A DNA stretch of 64,000 nt, from assembly GCF_027172205.1 (NCBI RefSeq), contig NC_070604.1, positions 20,431,523-20,495,522 on the forward strand, in the 5' to 3' direction. Origin of the DNA: Podarcis raffonei (taxonomy: Eukaryota; Chordata; Lepidosauria; Squamata; Lacertidae). The notes below the pieces were generated by a model, which was not told the origin of the DNA, searched no databases, and saw only the letters and a list, made by a program, of their open reading frames with translations. Positions 54,001-62,815 of the stretch are shown here, in pieces (the stretch's first letter is position 1; each line of letters opens with the position of its first letter). A program made the translations under genes and the position numbers.

Positions 54001-54350
54001 TTGCAAAATGTGAATATTGCAAGGAATCCAAACACAATTAGGCTATGGGGATTGGGGAATGGATATTTCAAATAAAGTAGCCAGTGTTTCTCCAAAGCTG
54101 GCTGTTTCCAAACCCTTCAGTTGGACTCAAGCCCTGTACTTTGAACCCCATTCCTTTCAGGGTTTTCATTCTTGTTTTGCAGAAGTAAACCGTGTTAAGT
54201 GTGAACTTTCTGTGTTTCTGTTCCCAGAATTATGTGAAGGCAATGAGGCTGTTTGTCGGAGAACCTGTGTGGACAGCGTACAACAGGCCTGCGGATCATT
54301 TTCCTGCTCGAGTACAGTACCAGCAGTCTCTGGTGCAAGCAGCACAATAA
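40487..54350 (+). CDS. ADI1: Acireductone dioxygenase, four coding exons
   Basis: Cupin-fold metalloenzyme of methionine salvage. With Fe2+ and O2 it turns acireductone (1,2-dihydroxy-3-keto-5-methylthiopentene) into 4-methylthio-2-oxobutanoate and formate; it acts in cytosol and nucleus. Exons 40487-40606, 45304-45423, 51369-51548 and 54228-54350 are all phase 0 and give 180 residues (human 179, as I recall). Metal ligands H88, H90 and E94 lie in [14 protein letters not shown], and H133 lies in LPAGIYHRF, the same numbers as in the human enzyme. The N-terminus [10 protein letters not shown] and the motif [20 protein letters not shown] are family signatures. The start ATG is in strong context (GCGCCATGG) inside a CpG island. 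The introns (4.7, 5.9 and 2.7 kb) are packed with repeats. The protein is also known as MTCBP-1, a binder of the MT1-MMP tail. Confidence 0.98.
40770..40880. repeat. Inverted repeat with ACTACA...CCCAGAATTC arms, ADI1 intron 1
   Basis: The left arm has CCCCTCAAAGAATTCTGGGG then ATGTAGT. The right arm has ACTACAGCGCCCAGAATTC then TTTGAGGGG. It resembles a small foldback transposon seen also at 51978-52110. Each arm also resembles the ZNF143 site (ACTACAnnnCCCAG). Transposon origin is more likely; use as a promoter element is possible. Confidence 0.6.
41100..41400 (+). mobile_element. tRNA-derived SINE split by a foldback MITE, ADI1 intron 1
   Basis: CAGCCATGAAGATCACTGGG then AACTTGGGCCTGTCATG before the foldback, and CCCACAGGGCTGTTGTGAAT after it. 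Confidence 0.7.
41192..41331. mobile_element. Foldback hAT-type MITE inside a SINE, ADI1 intron 1
   Basis: CAGGCATAGGTAAACTCCGG to GGAGTTTGCCTATGCCTG. Flanks GTTTAACC and GGTTAACC agree at 7 of 8. The SINE sequence continues on both sides. Confidence 0.85.
41615..41830 (-). mobile_element. tRNA-derived SINE, ADI1 intron 1
   Basis: CAACTTGGTGAGGCTGGTGT, AGCTTCATGGCTGAGTGAGG and CCAGCACTCTGCCCATGACA, antisense order of the same SINE group. Confidence 0.65.
42361..42478 (-). mobile_element. tRNA-Lys-headed SINE with CR1 tail
   Basis: Minus strand reads TAGCTCAGTTGGTACAGCAT (A box), CAGGGTCAGGGGTTTGAGC (B box region), then GAGGGTTGGACTAGACGGCC and ACAATTCTATGGTTCTG, a CR1-style end. The build parallels the turtle tRNA/CR1 SINEs. 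The head is too altered and lacks an acceptor stem, so it is not a tRNA gene. Confidence 0.75.
42617..43510. mobile_element. hAT element with MER5/Charlie-like ends and nested LINE tails
   Basis: Termini CAGTGGTTCTCAAACT and AGCTTGAGTACCTCTG. The flanks TTTTAGAG and CTTTAGAG agree at 7 of 8 bases. Two LINE-tail fragments (about 42806-43045 and 43155-43290) sit inside. The left end resembles the mammalian MER5A end. Confidence 0.82.
42808..42892. repeat. (TATTA)n microsatellite, ADI1 intron 1
   Basis: Over 75 bases of TATTA units, breaking into TATTATTA near its end. It directly abuts a LINE tail, from whose poly(A)-like end it probably grew. Confidence 0.9.
44395..44963 (+). mobile_element. 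Sauria-type SINE split by a MITE, ADI1 intron 1
   Basis: The SINE runs 44395-44548 and 44761-44963, with a complete MITE between. Joined, the two parts align with the uninterrupted copies. The B box GGTTCGAATCC is intact. Confidence 0.93.
44549..44760. mobile_element. Tc1/mariner-type MITE inside a Sauria SINE
   Basis: CAGTGGTACCTCGGGTTACA to CCCGAGGTACCACTG, 212 bases. Uninterrupted SINE copies read GTAGATAAATAGG at this place; here it is GTAGATA, MITE, TAAATAGG, so only TA was duplicated. Confidence 0.95.
45304..45423 (+). CDS. ADI1: ADI1 exon 2
   Basis: Codes [20 protein letters not shown] then [20 protein letters not shown]. The acceptor is TTAATTCCGCAG and the donor AAG|GTATAA. Confidence 0.96.
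45960..46308 (+). mobile_element. Sauria-type SINE, ADI1 intron 2
   Basis: Full copy with perfect 12-base target duplication TAAGTGAGCATT at 45948-45959 and 46309-46320. It is close in sequence to the other three copies, which suggests fairly recent spread. Confidence 0.93.
46346..46410 (-). repeat. CR1 3' tail scrap, ADI1 intron 2
   Basis: AGAGTTGGAAGGGACCCTAA and AGTCCAACCCCCTGCAGTGC. Confidence 0.65.
46435..46545. repeat. Foldback repeat relic, ADI1 intron 2
   Basis: GGCCCTCCAGATGTTTGGAT on the left, and TAATGTTTGGAGGGCAGAGG on the right as its mirror. Decayed. Confidence 0.55.
46675..47335 (-). mobile_element. SINE remnant interrupted by a LINE tail and (ATT)n/(AAT)n, ADI1 intron 2
   Basis: TCTCTAAGGAGCTTAATG and CAGCCTTGCGAGGTAGGACA begin the SINE; ATCGCTAACTGCTGCACCAC ends it after about 460 bases of LINE-tail and microsatellite sequence. 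The junctions are approximate. Confidence 0.55.
47199..47263. repeat. (ATT)n joined to (AAT)n, self-complementary microsatellite
   Basis: About ten ATT units switch at 47229 to about eleven AAT units, so the halves can pair as a hairpin. Confidence 0.9.
48598..48827. mobile_element. MITE of the same type, GTTCTCGAAC subfamily, ADI1 intron 2
   Basis: TA-flanked CAGTAGTACCTTGGTTCTCG to GATCCAAGGTATGACTG. The interior includes paired AGCCAATCAGAAGC arms. Termini match the main family while the core differs. Confidence 0.83.
49040..49605 (-). mobile_element. L1-clade LINE 3' fragment, ADI1 intron 2
   Basis: Minus strand translates to [20 protein letters not shown] and [17 protein letters not shown], like the C-terminal C-K-FW region of L1 ORF2 (compare HLFWSCPKIQKFW). 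Further pieces continue in shifted frames toward 49260. Truncated and broken. Confidence 0.75.
49840..50025 (-). mobile_element. tRNA-derived SINE, ADI1 intron 2
   Basis: GCGACTGGCCCAAGGTCAAC, GTGGGGATTCAAACCCTGAT (B box antisense) and CTCTCACCACTACACCACAC (A box end). Confidence 0.75.
50265..51070 (+). mobile_element. L2-clade LINE 3' half, ADI1 intron 2
   Basis: Upstream bases give a frame with [20 protein letters not shown]. The longest open frame then reads [40 protein letters not shown] and [20 protein letters not shown]. The 3' end TTGTACAATGACAGTAAAGG runs into an (ATT)n tail at about 51018-51068. Same clade as 35484-36050 but a different, better kept copy. A frame change lies near 50440. 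Confidence 0.88.
51369..51548 (+). CDS. ADI1: ADI1 exon 3: cupin core and all metal ligands
   Basis: Sixty codons with H88, H90, E94 and H133. The acceptor follows a pyrimidine-rich run (CCCCTTTCCCAG). The donor is TCT|GTATGA. Confidence 0.97.
51978..52110. repeat. Foldback repeat with GAATTGTAGCTCTG core, ADI1 intron 3
   Basis: CATACATTTAAAGCGTGCC on the left is answered by GATGTGCTTTACACGCC on the right. The core GAATTGTAGCTCTGTGAGGG recalls the arms of the ADI1 intron 1 inverted repeat. Confidence 0.6.
52155..52435 (-). mobile_element. tRNA-derived SINE, ADI1 intron 3
   Basis: ATCCTGTGAGGTTGGCTTGG, GACTGGCCCAAGGGCACCCA, GGGATCTGAACCCCGGACTT and CACCACCACACCACACGG in antisense order. Confidence 0.78.
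52682..52832. mobile_element. Small hAT-type element with exact 8-bp duplication, ADI1 intron 3
   Basis: Starts CAGTGCTTTTCTTTTCC and ends AGAAAAAAAACACTG. GTACTGAC is duplicated exactly at 52674-52681 and 52833-52840. It is 151 bases long. Confidence 0.88.
54228..54350 (+). CDS. ADI1: ADI1 exon 4 and stop
   Basis: Codes [20 protein letters not shown] then [20 protein letters not shown] and TAA. The last dozen residues differ from the human tail, as expected for this variable end. Confidence 0.96.
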   Translation, partial: NYVKAMRLFVGEPVWTAYNRPADHFPARVQYQQSLVQAAQ

Positions 54351-55025
54351 ACCAGTGGGAAGGCGCGAGACTCAGTTTCCCACAACTTCTGCACAATGGA
54401 AATTGCAAAATGGCCTTCTTAATGCCACCTGCTTATTAATGAGACGTTGGTTTCCTGCAGCTCTAATGTAGGGGAAGCAAATAGAGGGGAATGTTTGTTC
54501 TGTTCTTCCTCAATCAATTGTTGGATGGAAGATGATTACCTTTCCTTTTCTTAAAAGCGGGAGAGATCTTTTTGAGCAGATCCGGAGATTGCATTTAACT
54601 TCGACTAGTTAGTCCAAGGATCTCTCTGCTGCTCACGTAGTTAAATAATTCAGTTACACCTGAAGATTCATATAGTGTAGCTTTTCCAACTTTGTGAGGG
54701 CACCAAGCTGAGGAAGGCTGACGACAAGGCAATATAAATGCTTACCTGGTCTTGTTTTGCTTTTCAATACAGTACAGATTTATTCAGTTGAGGATAAGTT
54801 GATTTTTTTCTTTTTAAAAATACAAATTCAAAACTGTTTGAATACTTTTTCAGTTAATCCAGTGCTGTGCTCATGCAAAGAGAGGGGAATTCACTTTGTG
54901 CAAACACTGCTTTAGCAACAAATATTTGGGCAGAAACTATGAATAGCAACCTTATAACGCTGCCTTATCCAGTAGCCTGAGGTTTTGGTTGTTTTTAACA
55001 ATCGAGCGGAACATAAATTTTATGA

Positions 55026-55031
55026 AATAAA
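55026..55031 (+). terminator. ADI1: Candidate ADI1 polyadenylation signal
   Basis: AATAAA about 675 bases after the stop, with a GTGTCTC stretch downstream. It is the first full AATAAA I see after exon 4; variant signals nearer the stop are possible. Confidence 0.5.
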
Positions 55032-56289
55032 TAACTAAATAGAACTACTGTGTCTCATAAATGAGTTGGGACAGACCAGGTTCCCTCTGTCTGGCTTCCT
55101 TAACTGTCTAAGCATTTGGATAAACAGAGTTCTTTTCCGCCTTAGGTGCAATCCAACAAAAGCTGTTATGCATATTGAAGTCAGGTTACAGCAGCAAGTC
55201 ATTGAAATACATCTCTGGTCAATAGGTTATATCTGGCAGTACAAGAATGTTGCCCTTATCCCCTGAATGCTCCCAAACACTTTCTGGAGGAATGAGAGAT
55301 CTGCAGTAGCAGTGGGGGTGGGGTGAGGGACCTACAGTGGGGAAAGTCAGATGGAAGGAGTTTGCACAAACCCTTGTGGGGTGGGAGGCAAGAGGAACTG
55401 GAACTCTCTTGCAATTGTGCTACGCAGGGTATGCCCCAATAGCTGCACAGATTTGGTACCAGAACTAAGGTAACCACATTTTCTGCCGTTCAGCAGTGCA
55501 TGGGGTATTGCTGGAAAATCAGAACACTGTGTCTTGTTTTAATATTTATGCAGATGACAAAAAAATCCATTACAGTTGAGCACTTCAGGGGTGCAGTCCC
55601 CAACATATTTCCTCCCAAATATTATTCAGATTGCAGCCCTCCGCTTGGTTCGAAAACAGCAAAGTGGCCAGGATTCAAGTCTGGGGTGCATGATAACCCT
55701 GCACACATTTGGATCAGTGTTGTCTTCACTGAGCGATTCCTTCCGGACAGGGAGCTCACGATCGTGATTTCGTCTGCCATTCCCCCCACGTCTCATTAGC
55801 TTCACTGCTGATATTTCAGGTTGCTCATATCTGTGTCAGGCATGTGTGGGCGTCGAGGGCAGCCGTGTTGTAGGACTGAGGCTTTCTAGCCTGTCATGCC
55901 ATTTGCTCACTGGAGAGAGGCGCTTCCTTCCTTTCTTGTTTAACCCCGGCACTAATTAGCTGACTAGTTCAAGGCAGGGTTAGGTCATCGGTGGCGCGTC
56001 AGCTGCAGGAAGTTCCCAGCAGAGCCCCCGTGGGCTGTTGTGCCGGCGGAAAAATACATGGCCACAGGCAGCAAGAGCCAGATGCCTGGACTCGAGTGGA
56101 ATGCTAAAACCGAGAGGAGCTAAAAGACCGTGAGAGGAGCAGGGCTGGGTTGCGGCAAGGACCCATCTGGCCTAGCATTCTGTCTCCTTCAGCAACCAGC
56201 TACAGCCTACTGGAAAATATACATTAGTGGCTGTTGTGTGGATGAATAAATATGTGTGGATGAGAGAGAGTAGCCTTGACAAGCGTTTC

Positions 56290-56440
56290 CCACAGACACA
56301 TGGGAGGGACCTGATGAGGAACGGTTGAAGGAGCTGGGTATGTTTAGCCTGGGAAAGAGGAGGCAGAGAGACAATAGCCATCTTCAGATATCTAAAGGGC
56401 TGTCACACGGAGGATGGAGCAAGCTTGTTTGGGTTGGGGG
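56290..56440 (+). mobile_element. CR1 LINE ORF2 fragment
   Basis: Translates to EERLKELGMFSLGKRRQRDN, close to the CR1 ORF2 C-terminal LGMFSLEKRRLRGD motif. Upstream, CCATCTGGCCTAGCATTCTG belongs to another LINE-type repeat. Confidence 0.75.
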
Positions 56441-56490
56441 TGTTTACTGGGCTGTTTTTGTTTTTTAATTATGTATTTTGCATTTTTATA

Positions 56491-56697
56491 CAGTGGTACC
56501 TCGGGTTAAGTACTTAATTCGTTCCGGAGGTCTGTTCTTAACCTGAAACTGTTCTTAACCTGAAGCACCACTTTAGCTAATGGGACCTCCTGCTGCTGCT
56601 GCGCCGACAGATTTCTGTTCTCATCCTGAAGCAAAGTTCCTATTTCTGGATTAGCCGAGTCTGTAACCTGAAGCGTATGCAACCCGAGGTACCACTG
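56491..56697. mobile_element. Tc1/mariner-type MITE, TTAACCTGAAG family
   Basis: TA-flanked CAGTGGTACCTCGGGTTAAG to CCCGAGGTACCACTG, 207 bases. Confidence 0.9.
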
Positions 56698-57793
56698 TAT
56701 TGTGATTTTTTGCCATAGGGTTTTGGATTAGGATTGGCCGAGTACTACAAAGAGCATGTTGACCAGGGAACAAAAGCGTTTGTGCAGCTTCTCCGAGTTC
56801 AGACGTGTGTAGGTCAGGAAAGTGTGGGGCTTCAAGATGTGGGGGAACATTATTTATTTTTTAATGGCTTGACATTCTCCTTCAGAGGGCTGTGCCCCAT
56901 AGTGGACCAGCCGCCGCTGTGTTGAATGTCCTTTGAAATTGTGGTGTGGCTCTCCCTTGTGTATCTCTGAAGGTGTGAAAGGGAAGGGAAGGGGCTGTTA
57001 TTTGGGATTGAGAGTCAAAGAGAAGAAAAAACACCAGGTGGAGGCAAGAAGGTCCCTTTGCAGAAATGCACCCTGGTGTGTTTGCTCCCGAGGGAACCTT
57101 CAGGTGAAACCATCCCTAAGTTTGCAAGCGACTGTAAGCGGGAGCAGGCTTGGTGTGGCCCGCTCACATCTACAGAAACAGCTGCTGGTTGAATCCCTGA
57201 GAGAAACATCTGAAGAGACAATATTTCCACATAGTCTTAAAAGGGTTCAAGTTGGTGTGGAAGCCTACACGTGTTGAGACCTTGTCTCTCTGTAGGGGTG
57301 CGTGTGAGAGGCAGTGGAGAGGGGCCATTGGTTGGGCCCTGCTTGCCTGGGACTGAGAAACGAAAAGGGTGAAATATTGGTTTGAGGCAAGAAGGCTCCT
57401 TGCAGACTTGGGCCCTGGCATGTTCACTCCAGTTGCCCCTTTGTAATCTGGGTTTGCAGCTGCTGGGAAGGATATGGGGTCTCCTCTCCCTCTGTAGCTC
57501 AGCGGTACCTCACCTGTTCAGCTGGCTTAATGGCAAAACAATTCTCCAAAGCCTTTATTTGCCAGGAAACATGTCCCGCCCCCCCAGGAAGGCCATTTGG
57601 AAGTCATTCCTCCAATAATGAGGAAATGTGTGATGAGCACAAACATACCTAAATAAGAGAAGCTGGCCTGTGTTTTTGCCCGCTTCCCTCAGTGGGCGAA
57701 TCCTCACGCTGCAGCTGACATACGATCTTGCCTCTGCAGCTTCCAACATATATAAAAGCATATAAAACATTACACATTAAAAAGCTTCCCCAT

Positions 57794-58419
57794 ACAGTGG
57801 TACCTCAGTTTTCAAACGTCTCGGAAGTTGAACATTTCGGTTTTCGAACGCCGAAAACCCGGAAGTAAATGCTTCCATTTTCAAACACACCTTAGAAAGC
57901 GAATGGCTTCCACTGAGTGTTTCTCAATTTTATATCAGATATATCTGGTATATCAGATATACCAGATAGTGACAGAGGATGAAAGAGAGGACAAGTACCC
58001 CGGCAGCAGTGTCATGTAAGAGGACTCTATGTCCCAGCCCATAGTTTCCTATACACTGAAAGATACAAAGGAATTTATATGTGGTATGGATCTGCTCCTA
58101 TCACATTTCAGCTTCACCAACAGGGCCGGCCCTACCATTAGGTAGAGAAGGTGTGAGGAACTTTTGGCCCTCCGGATGTTGGTGGACTACAGCTCTCATA
58201 ATCCCTAGCACCAGAGACCCAGGTTCAGCTCTTGACTCAACTGTGAAGCCGACTGGGTGACCTCAGGTTGGTCATTTGCTCAAGCCTAACTTGCTACTTC
58301 ACAGGGTAGATATAATTTTCTCAAATTTGCAGACTACCCTTTGCGCCTCTGTTTTCGAATGTTTTGGAGGTCGAACAGTCTTCCAGAATGGATTACGTTT
58401 GAAAACTGAGGTACCACTG
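57794..58419. mobile_element. MITE of the GTTTTCGAAC subfamily split by other repeats
   Basis: Ends are CAGTGGTACCTCAGTTTTCA and AAAACTGAGGTACCACTG, with TA on both sides. About 400 bases (roughly 57932-58342) interrupt it, including a foldback fragment and a tRNA-SINE fragment (about 58219-58307). Confidence 0.8.
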
Positions 58420-58667
58420 TACATAGCTGCCTTCAGGTGTCTTTTCAAGGTTATACAATTAAACAGCCAGCAATTTATTATACTTTTGTTTTGGTTTTGC
58501 TTTTTAAATGAAAACATAGCCCTTGTGACATTTGAACACCTCCAGGAAGGAGAAGGAATCTGGGATTGTGATGTTGCAGTGTTGTAAACAAAAATTGCCC
58601 TTTTCCCTTATGGGGTATCCAAGAGCCCTTACGTAGGTTCCCTATTGGTAGGAGAAAATAACAGGCC

Positions 58668-59140
58668 TACCAGAGAATATTGAGAAGCAAAGCAGCTAGT
58701 AAGCCTGTTCTTTATTGATCTGTTGTAACAGGGTCCTCACTCACCACACGAAGGAGAGAGGAGGAACCCAGAACAATGGCGAGCAAAGCCTTATATGGAC
58801 TTCTGAAATTGCCACCCTGTAGATCAAGACCACCCCCAGATACATCATACCAACATCACAGAAAAGGCGGTCTAAAACAGAAATTTGAATGTTTTTTTTC
58901 CTGTTTGCCAGGTTATCTGATTGCCTTTCCTAATTGTCTTTCCTGATAGTCTGTCACCCATGAAAATGCTGATTCCTGAGACAATGAGAAGGCTCCCTGA
59001 CCACCCCCACCTCCTGGCAGGGAAAACATTTGGTCAGTTTGGGAATCAAAATGGTTTCAGGTCGGTCTTCCTGTGCTGATCTATGTACGTACTCGGTTGG
59101 TACACTTATGAACATTACCATATATGTAAGACCATAAAAT
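58668..59140 (-). mobile_element. Related LTR of an ERV-like element, apparently solo
   Basis: Minus-strand CATATAAGG (TATA) lies about 75 bases before AATAAAGA. It shares the layout and short phrases (CTTTATTGA, CATCACAGAAA) with the copy at 38880-39440 but is clearly diverged, so two subfamilies or an old split. Ends are approximate. Confidence 0.5.
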
Positions 59141-59935
59141 TCCTATCACATCAGCCACCATTTCAGTTTCCCCCAGCACTGCAGCTCCATGGTAGGAAAA
59201 AGCTGCACTGGTTGAATTTCTGCCTGCCATGCAGCTGTTAAAAGGTCTAGGAGCTGCAAGAGGAAGGGGAAGGCTGAAAGGGGACCAGTGGTAACCGTGC
59301 TGTAGCTTAATGCTTCTGCCTTCGCCGCTCACACCTCCTACCAGCTCCCTTACAGTACAGCTCCATCTCTCTCCTCTTCTCTCCCCTGCTCTCCTTCCTT
59401 CCTACTTCATTTGCTTTGGGGTGGGTGGGTATAATAATATATGAACATGATGAATAGCCCTTTAGCAAAACGGAGAGCACTTGAGGACCTTGGGAAATCT
59501 AGACTGCTGACTAGCTTGAAGAGGTAATGATTTGTACTCTTAATTAGGGAAAGGGAGAGGGCTGTTTACTTTTGTTTGACAGCCACTGTGTCTGCCTGCA
59601 CTCAATCAGGGAGCAGCTTGAAACCCCCAGGACTTTTCTCTCCTTCCTTTTTAAATTTCGGAATTAAAAATTTAGCATTCGTGAAAGGGCTGGTTCCTGC
59701 TAGGACACTAAGGGGGAGGTCTGGTGCCAGTAGTCTCCAGATCCTGTCTGCTAAGGTCCTTTTGTTCTGGCCCTGGGCACACCCAGCGCAGACCAACATA
59801 AACCCGCTCCTGGATAACATAAACCTGCTCCCAGATATGATGCAGAGTTTTCCCATCGCAGCTGAAAATAACAAGGTCTTACCTGAGACTGTGAGGTGGA
59901 CATCAGCCTGTTTGGGTAATGAGAGCATTCAACTA

Positions 59936-60157
59936 CAGTGGTACCTCAGGTTAAGTACTTAATTCGTTCTGGAGGTCCGTACTTAACCTGAAACTGTTCT
60001 CAACCTGAAGCACCACTTTAGCTAATGGGGCCTCCTGTGCTGCCACGCCGCCGGAGCACGATTTCTGTTCTCATCCTGAAGCACTATTTCTAGGTTAGCG
60101 GAGTTTGTAACCTGAAGCGTATGAAACCTGAAGCATATGTAACCCGAGGTACCACTG
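59936..60157. mobile_element. Tc1/mariner-type MITE, TTAACCTGAAG family
   Basis: TA-flanked CAGTGGTACCTCAGGTTAAG to CCCGAGGTACCACTG, 222 bases. Confidence 0.9.
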
Positions 60158-60362
60158 TATATTTTTACACGGCACAGTGACAAATAAAGGTCTCCGTCTT
60201 ATGTATTAGGTTTGAAAACAATATCTTTAGTTGGGGGTTTTTTGGTAGTGCTTTTTTAAATTTTTTTTTTAGCTGTTTATGTGATATGTTTGTAAACTGC
60301 CTTGAGACTCATGCAAAAAGGACAATTCATAAATTAATAAAGTAAATAGATAAGGTAGATAT

Positions 60363-60545
60363 TTAATTACTTATTTTATTTATATTCTGCCTTTCTCTCA
60401 GTGCAGGACTCAAGGCTCCTCACAGCATGAAATAAAATGAATGCAGCTAAAACACACACAATCAGTATAAATACTTTTTTAAAAAAGAAAGGAACACTAT
60501 TAAAAACAACCACCACCAAAAGCACTTAAAACCATTTAAAAGTAC
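60363..60545 (-). repeat. LINE 3' tail
   Basis: TTATTTTATTTATATTCTGC then CTTTCTCTCAGTGC and later AAAACCATTTAAAAGTAC. Confidence 0.5.
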
Positions 60546-60559
60546 AAAAAAGAGTGGGG

Positions 60560-62040
60560 TGGGGGAGAAAATGTACAACACCCGCTCTCAGAAGTCTCAG
60601 CCACAACAACCAGCTAGTGGCAAACTCTCCAAATAGAAAAAGGTATTTGCCTGCAGTTTTGGGTTGTTATGCTTGTGTGGTATGGGATATGTTTCTTCCA
60701 TCCATGCGCAGCACATAAAGGTTGTTTTAAGGTTCTTTTCAAAATTCAGTTTTTTATTCAGTTTCATTCTATTCAGAACTTAAAAGCTCCCCCTCCCCAA
60801 TATCATCCGCACATTCACATGAATGCATATTCATATTAAGGTTATTTTCGTGATTCCCAAATGCACAGCTAGGTTAACTCCAATAAGAGCAATCCTGGGG
60901 GTGCTTTGCTATGGAGGAAAAAGCAAGAGGACGACAGAGGGTCTGTTTTAGACACACTCATTCTGATTCACAGTGCTGTTGAAAATGTCTGATATAACCC
61001 CACTTGGATAGATGTTCTCACTTCCACCACTAGAGTGTGCATGAGCTTTGGAAGTTAGTCTTCATAGGCTTCCTCTTTGAATAATTAATTAAAAACACAC
61101 GGCTTAAAAATTTAAATTCGGCACCTTTTTAGCAATTTCAGTGTAGATTTGACAGTTCTGGCAATTACTTTATTTCTTTTATTTTTAACTAAGCTAAACG
61201 GGAAGCCCACTTTTATGGCCTTCCCCCCCAAAATCACACCTGCATTGTCTCTCTGTCTCTCCCACACGCCTGCCTTCCTCCATCCCACCTTGCCGTGAAA
61301 ATTATGCACCAGATTTGACGATTTTAGTCCTACTGACAGCTGGTGTCATTTGTGAAACTTGAAGGATTTGCAAACAATCGCACAAAGGCCTACCCAGATC
61401 AAGAGCTGATCCCGAATATCCTGGCTAATGCAGCAATCACACTATGCTCTTTCTTTCTCTCTTAATCCTACCCTCACACTATGGTTGTGGCCATTCTACC
61501 CTTTCCTTTTTGAGATGGGAATCTCTCAAGCTTGTAATCCTCAAACTGACTCAAAGAGCTGCCTGGGAAAGCGGCTTTTGGCCAGAATTACCTGAAAGTT
61601 AGCTAGCCTGGGAGCCTGATTTGCATGCACCGCTGTCGGATTGCGGAACGTGTTTGAGTAAATGATATTTCGCCACTGCATCCGCAAAGCGCCCCCTCCC
61701 CCATAACTTCACACACACACCCCAAATCCAGGATGACATCCTTCTCCCCTTGTTTGAGTGGCACGTCTTTTGTTTTAATAGGTCCCCTTTTTAAAAAATT
61801 CACTTTCCAAGCAGCGAGCTTTTAAATGCGCACAGGGAGGCGGTTTCCTCGTTCTCACCTATAAAGCAGGTCAGTTCTTAGCCGATTCACTCACCCATCT
61901 CGGTAACCTTTGGAATTATCCTGGGCTCTCTTCAGAACAGCGTGTGAGCAGCATAGCAATCAGATGAGCACACCTGCTGACATGCTCTGCCAGCACTTTA
62001 TGCATTATAGATACGCTCAGCCAGACAAGTCTGTACAATA
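60560..62040. other. Intergenic, nothing recognised
   Basis: No coding or repeat call is supported. TRAPPC12 is expected on this side, on the minus strand, but no exon is recognised up to 64000. Confidence 0.5.
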
Positions 62041-62124
62041 GAATGGCTGTCATCTTAATGCACCAGTGGCCTCTTTTCGGGGAATGCCATCCGGGGTTAA
62101 GGTGGGGATTAGGGCCAGAGGGAG

Positions 62125-62815
62125 ATGCCCTCGTACCAAGTCAGACTGCCGGTCCATTTAGCCCAATATTGCAGGTGCTCATTGGCGGAGGCTCTCCAAG
62201 GTTTCAGGACGGGCTCTTTCCCCATAGATGGCAGGAGCTGAACCCAAGACCGTTTACAGGGGCTCCACTCATAGCTGTCAACTGTCCCTTATTTGGCGGG
62301 AAAGTCCCTTATCCCAGCGCCGTGTGCCGCTGCTGTCCCTTATTGATGATGTCCCTTAAATTTCCTGGGTTTCAAAGGAAACAGTTCCTCTCCCTCCCTC
62401 CCTGCCAGCCAGGGAGGAGGGAGGCTCCAATTGTGTTGCTTGGCTGCGTTGCTCACCCAATAAAGAGTCTAAGAACGACTGGGGGATGGAGCTTGCATGC
62501 CTTGTGCCGATCAAATCGGCCGCGTTGCCTGGGGACTCGCCTTTGCTCAGCGCTTCCCAGCGGAGAGGTGACGGTGGTTTTCCTTGCTGCATCCCCTTTG
62601 CCGGGTTGCTGCGCTGTGGGAACCACCGCTTGAGGCTTCGTTTGGCTGCTGGCTGGGCTTTCTGCCTTTGGCTCGGAGGGGCTCAGAAGTTGAACATACC
62701 TGTGCCTGGAAAATCCCTTATTTTCGAGGCTGCTTGTCCCTTATTTTCAAATCTGTAAGTTGACAGCTATGGCTCCACTCCTGGGCTACAGCTGCCCCCC
62801 CCAATGCTCCCACCT
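62125..62815 (-). mobile_element. Same tRNA-derived SINE, split by a hAT element
   Basis: AGTCAGACTGCCGGTCCATT, TAGCCCAATATTGCAGG and GCTGAACCCAAGACCG are the antisense of the SINE tail and body. After the hAT element the tRNA head resumes as CTGGGCTACAGCTGCC. Confidence 0.78.
62270..62771. mobile_element. Non-autonomous hAT element inside a SINE
   Basis: Perfect terminal repeats CATAGCTGTCAAC and GTTGACAGCTATG. GCTCCACT is duplicated exactly at 62262-62269 and 62772-62779. Many TCCCTTATTT units lie near both ends. A 196-codon open frame crosses the element but matches nothing I know. Confidence 0.93.

Noticed and set aside
62043-62633. 196-codon plus-strand open frame
   Set aside because: It crosses from a SINE into a hAT element, so it cannot be one conserved gene.
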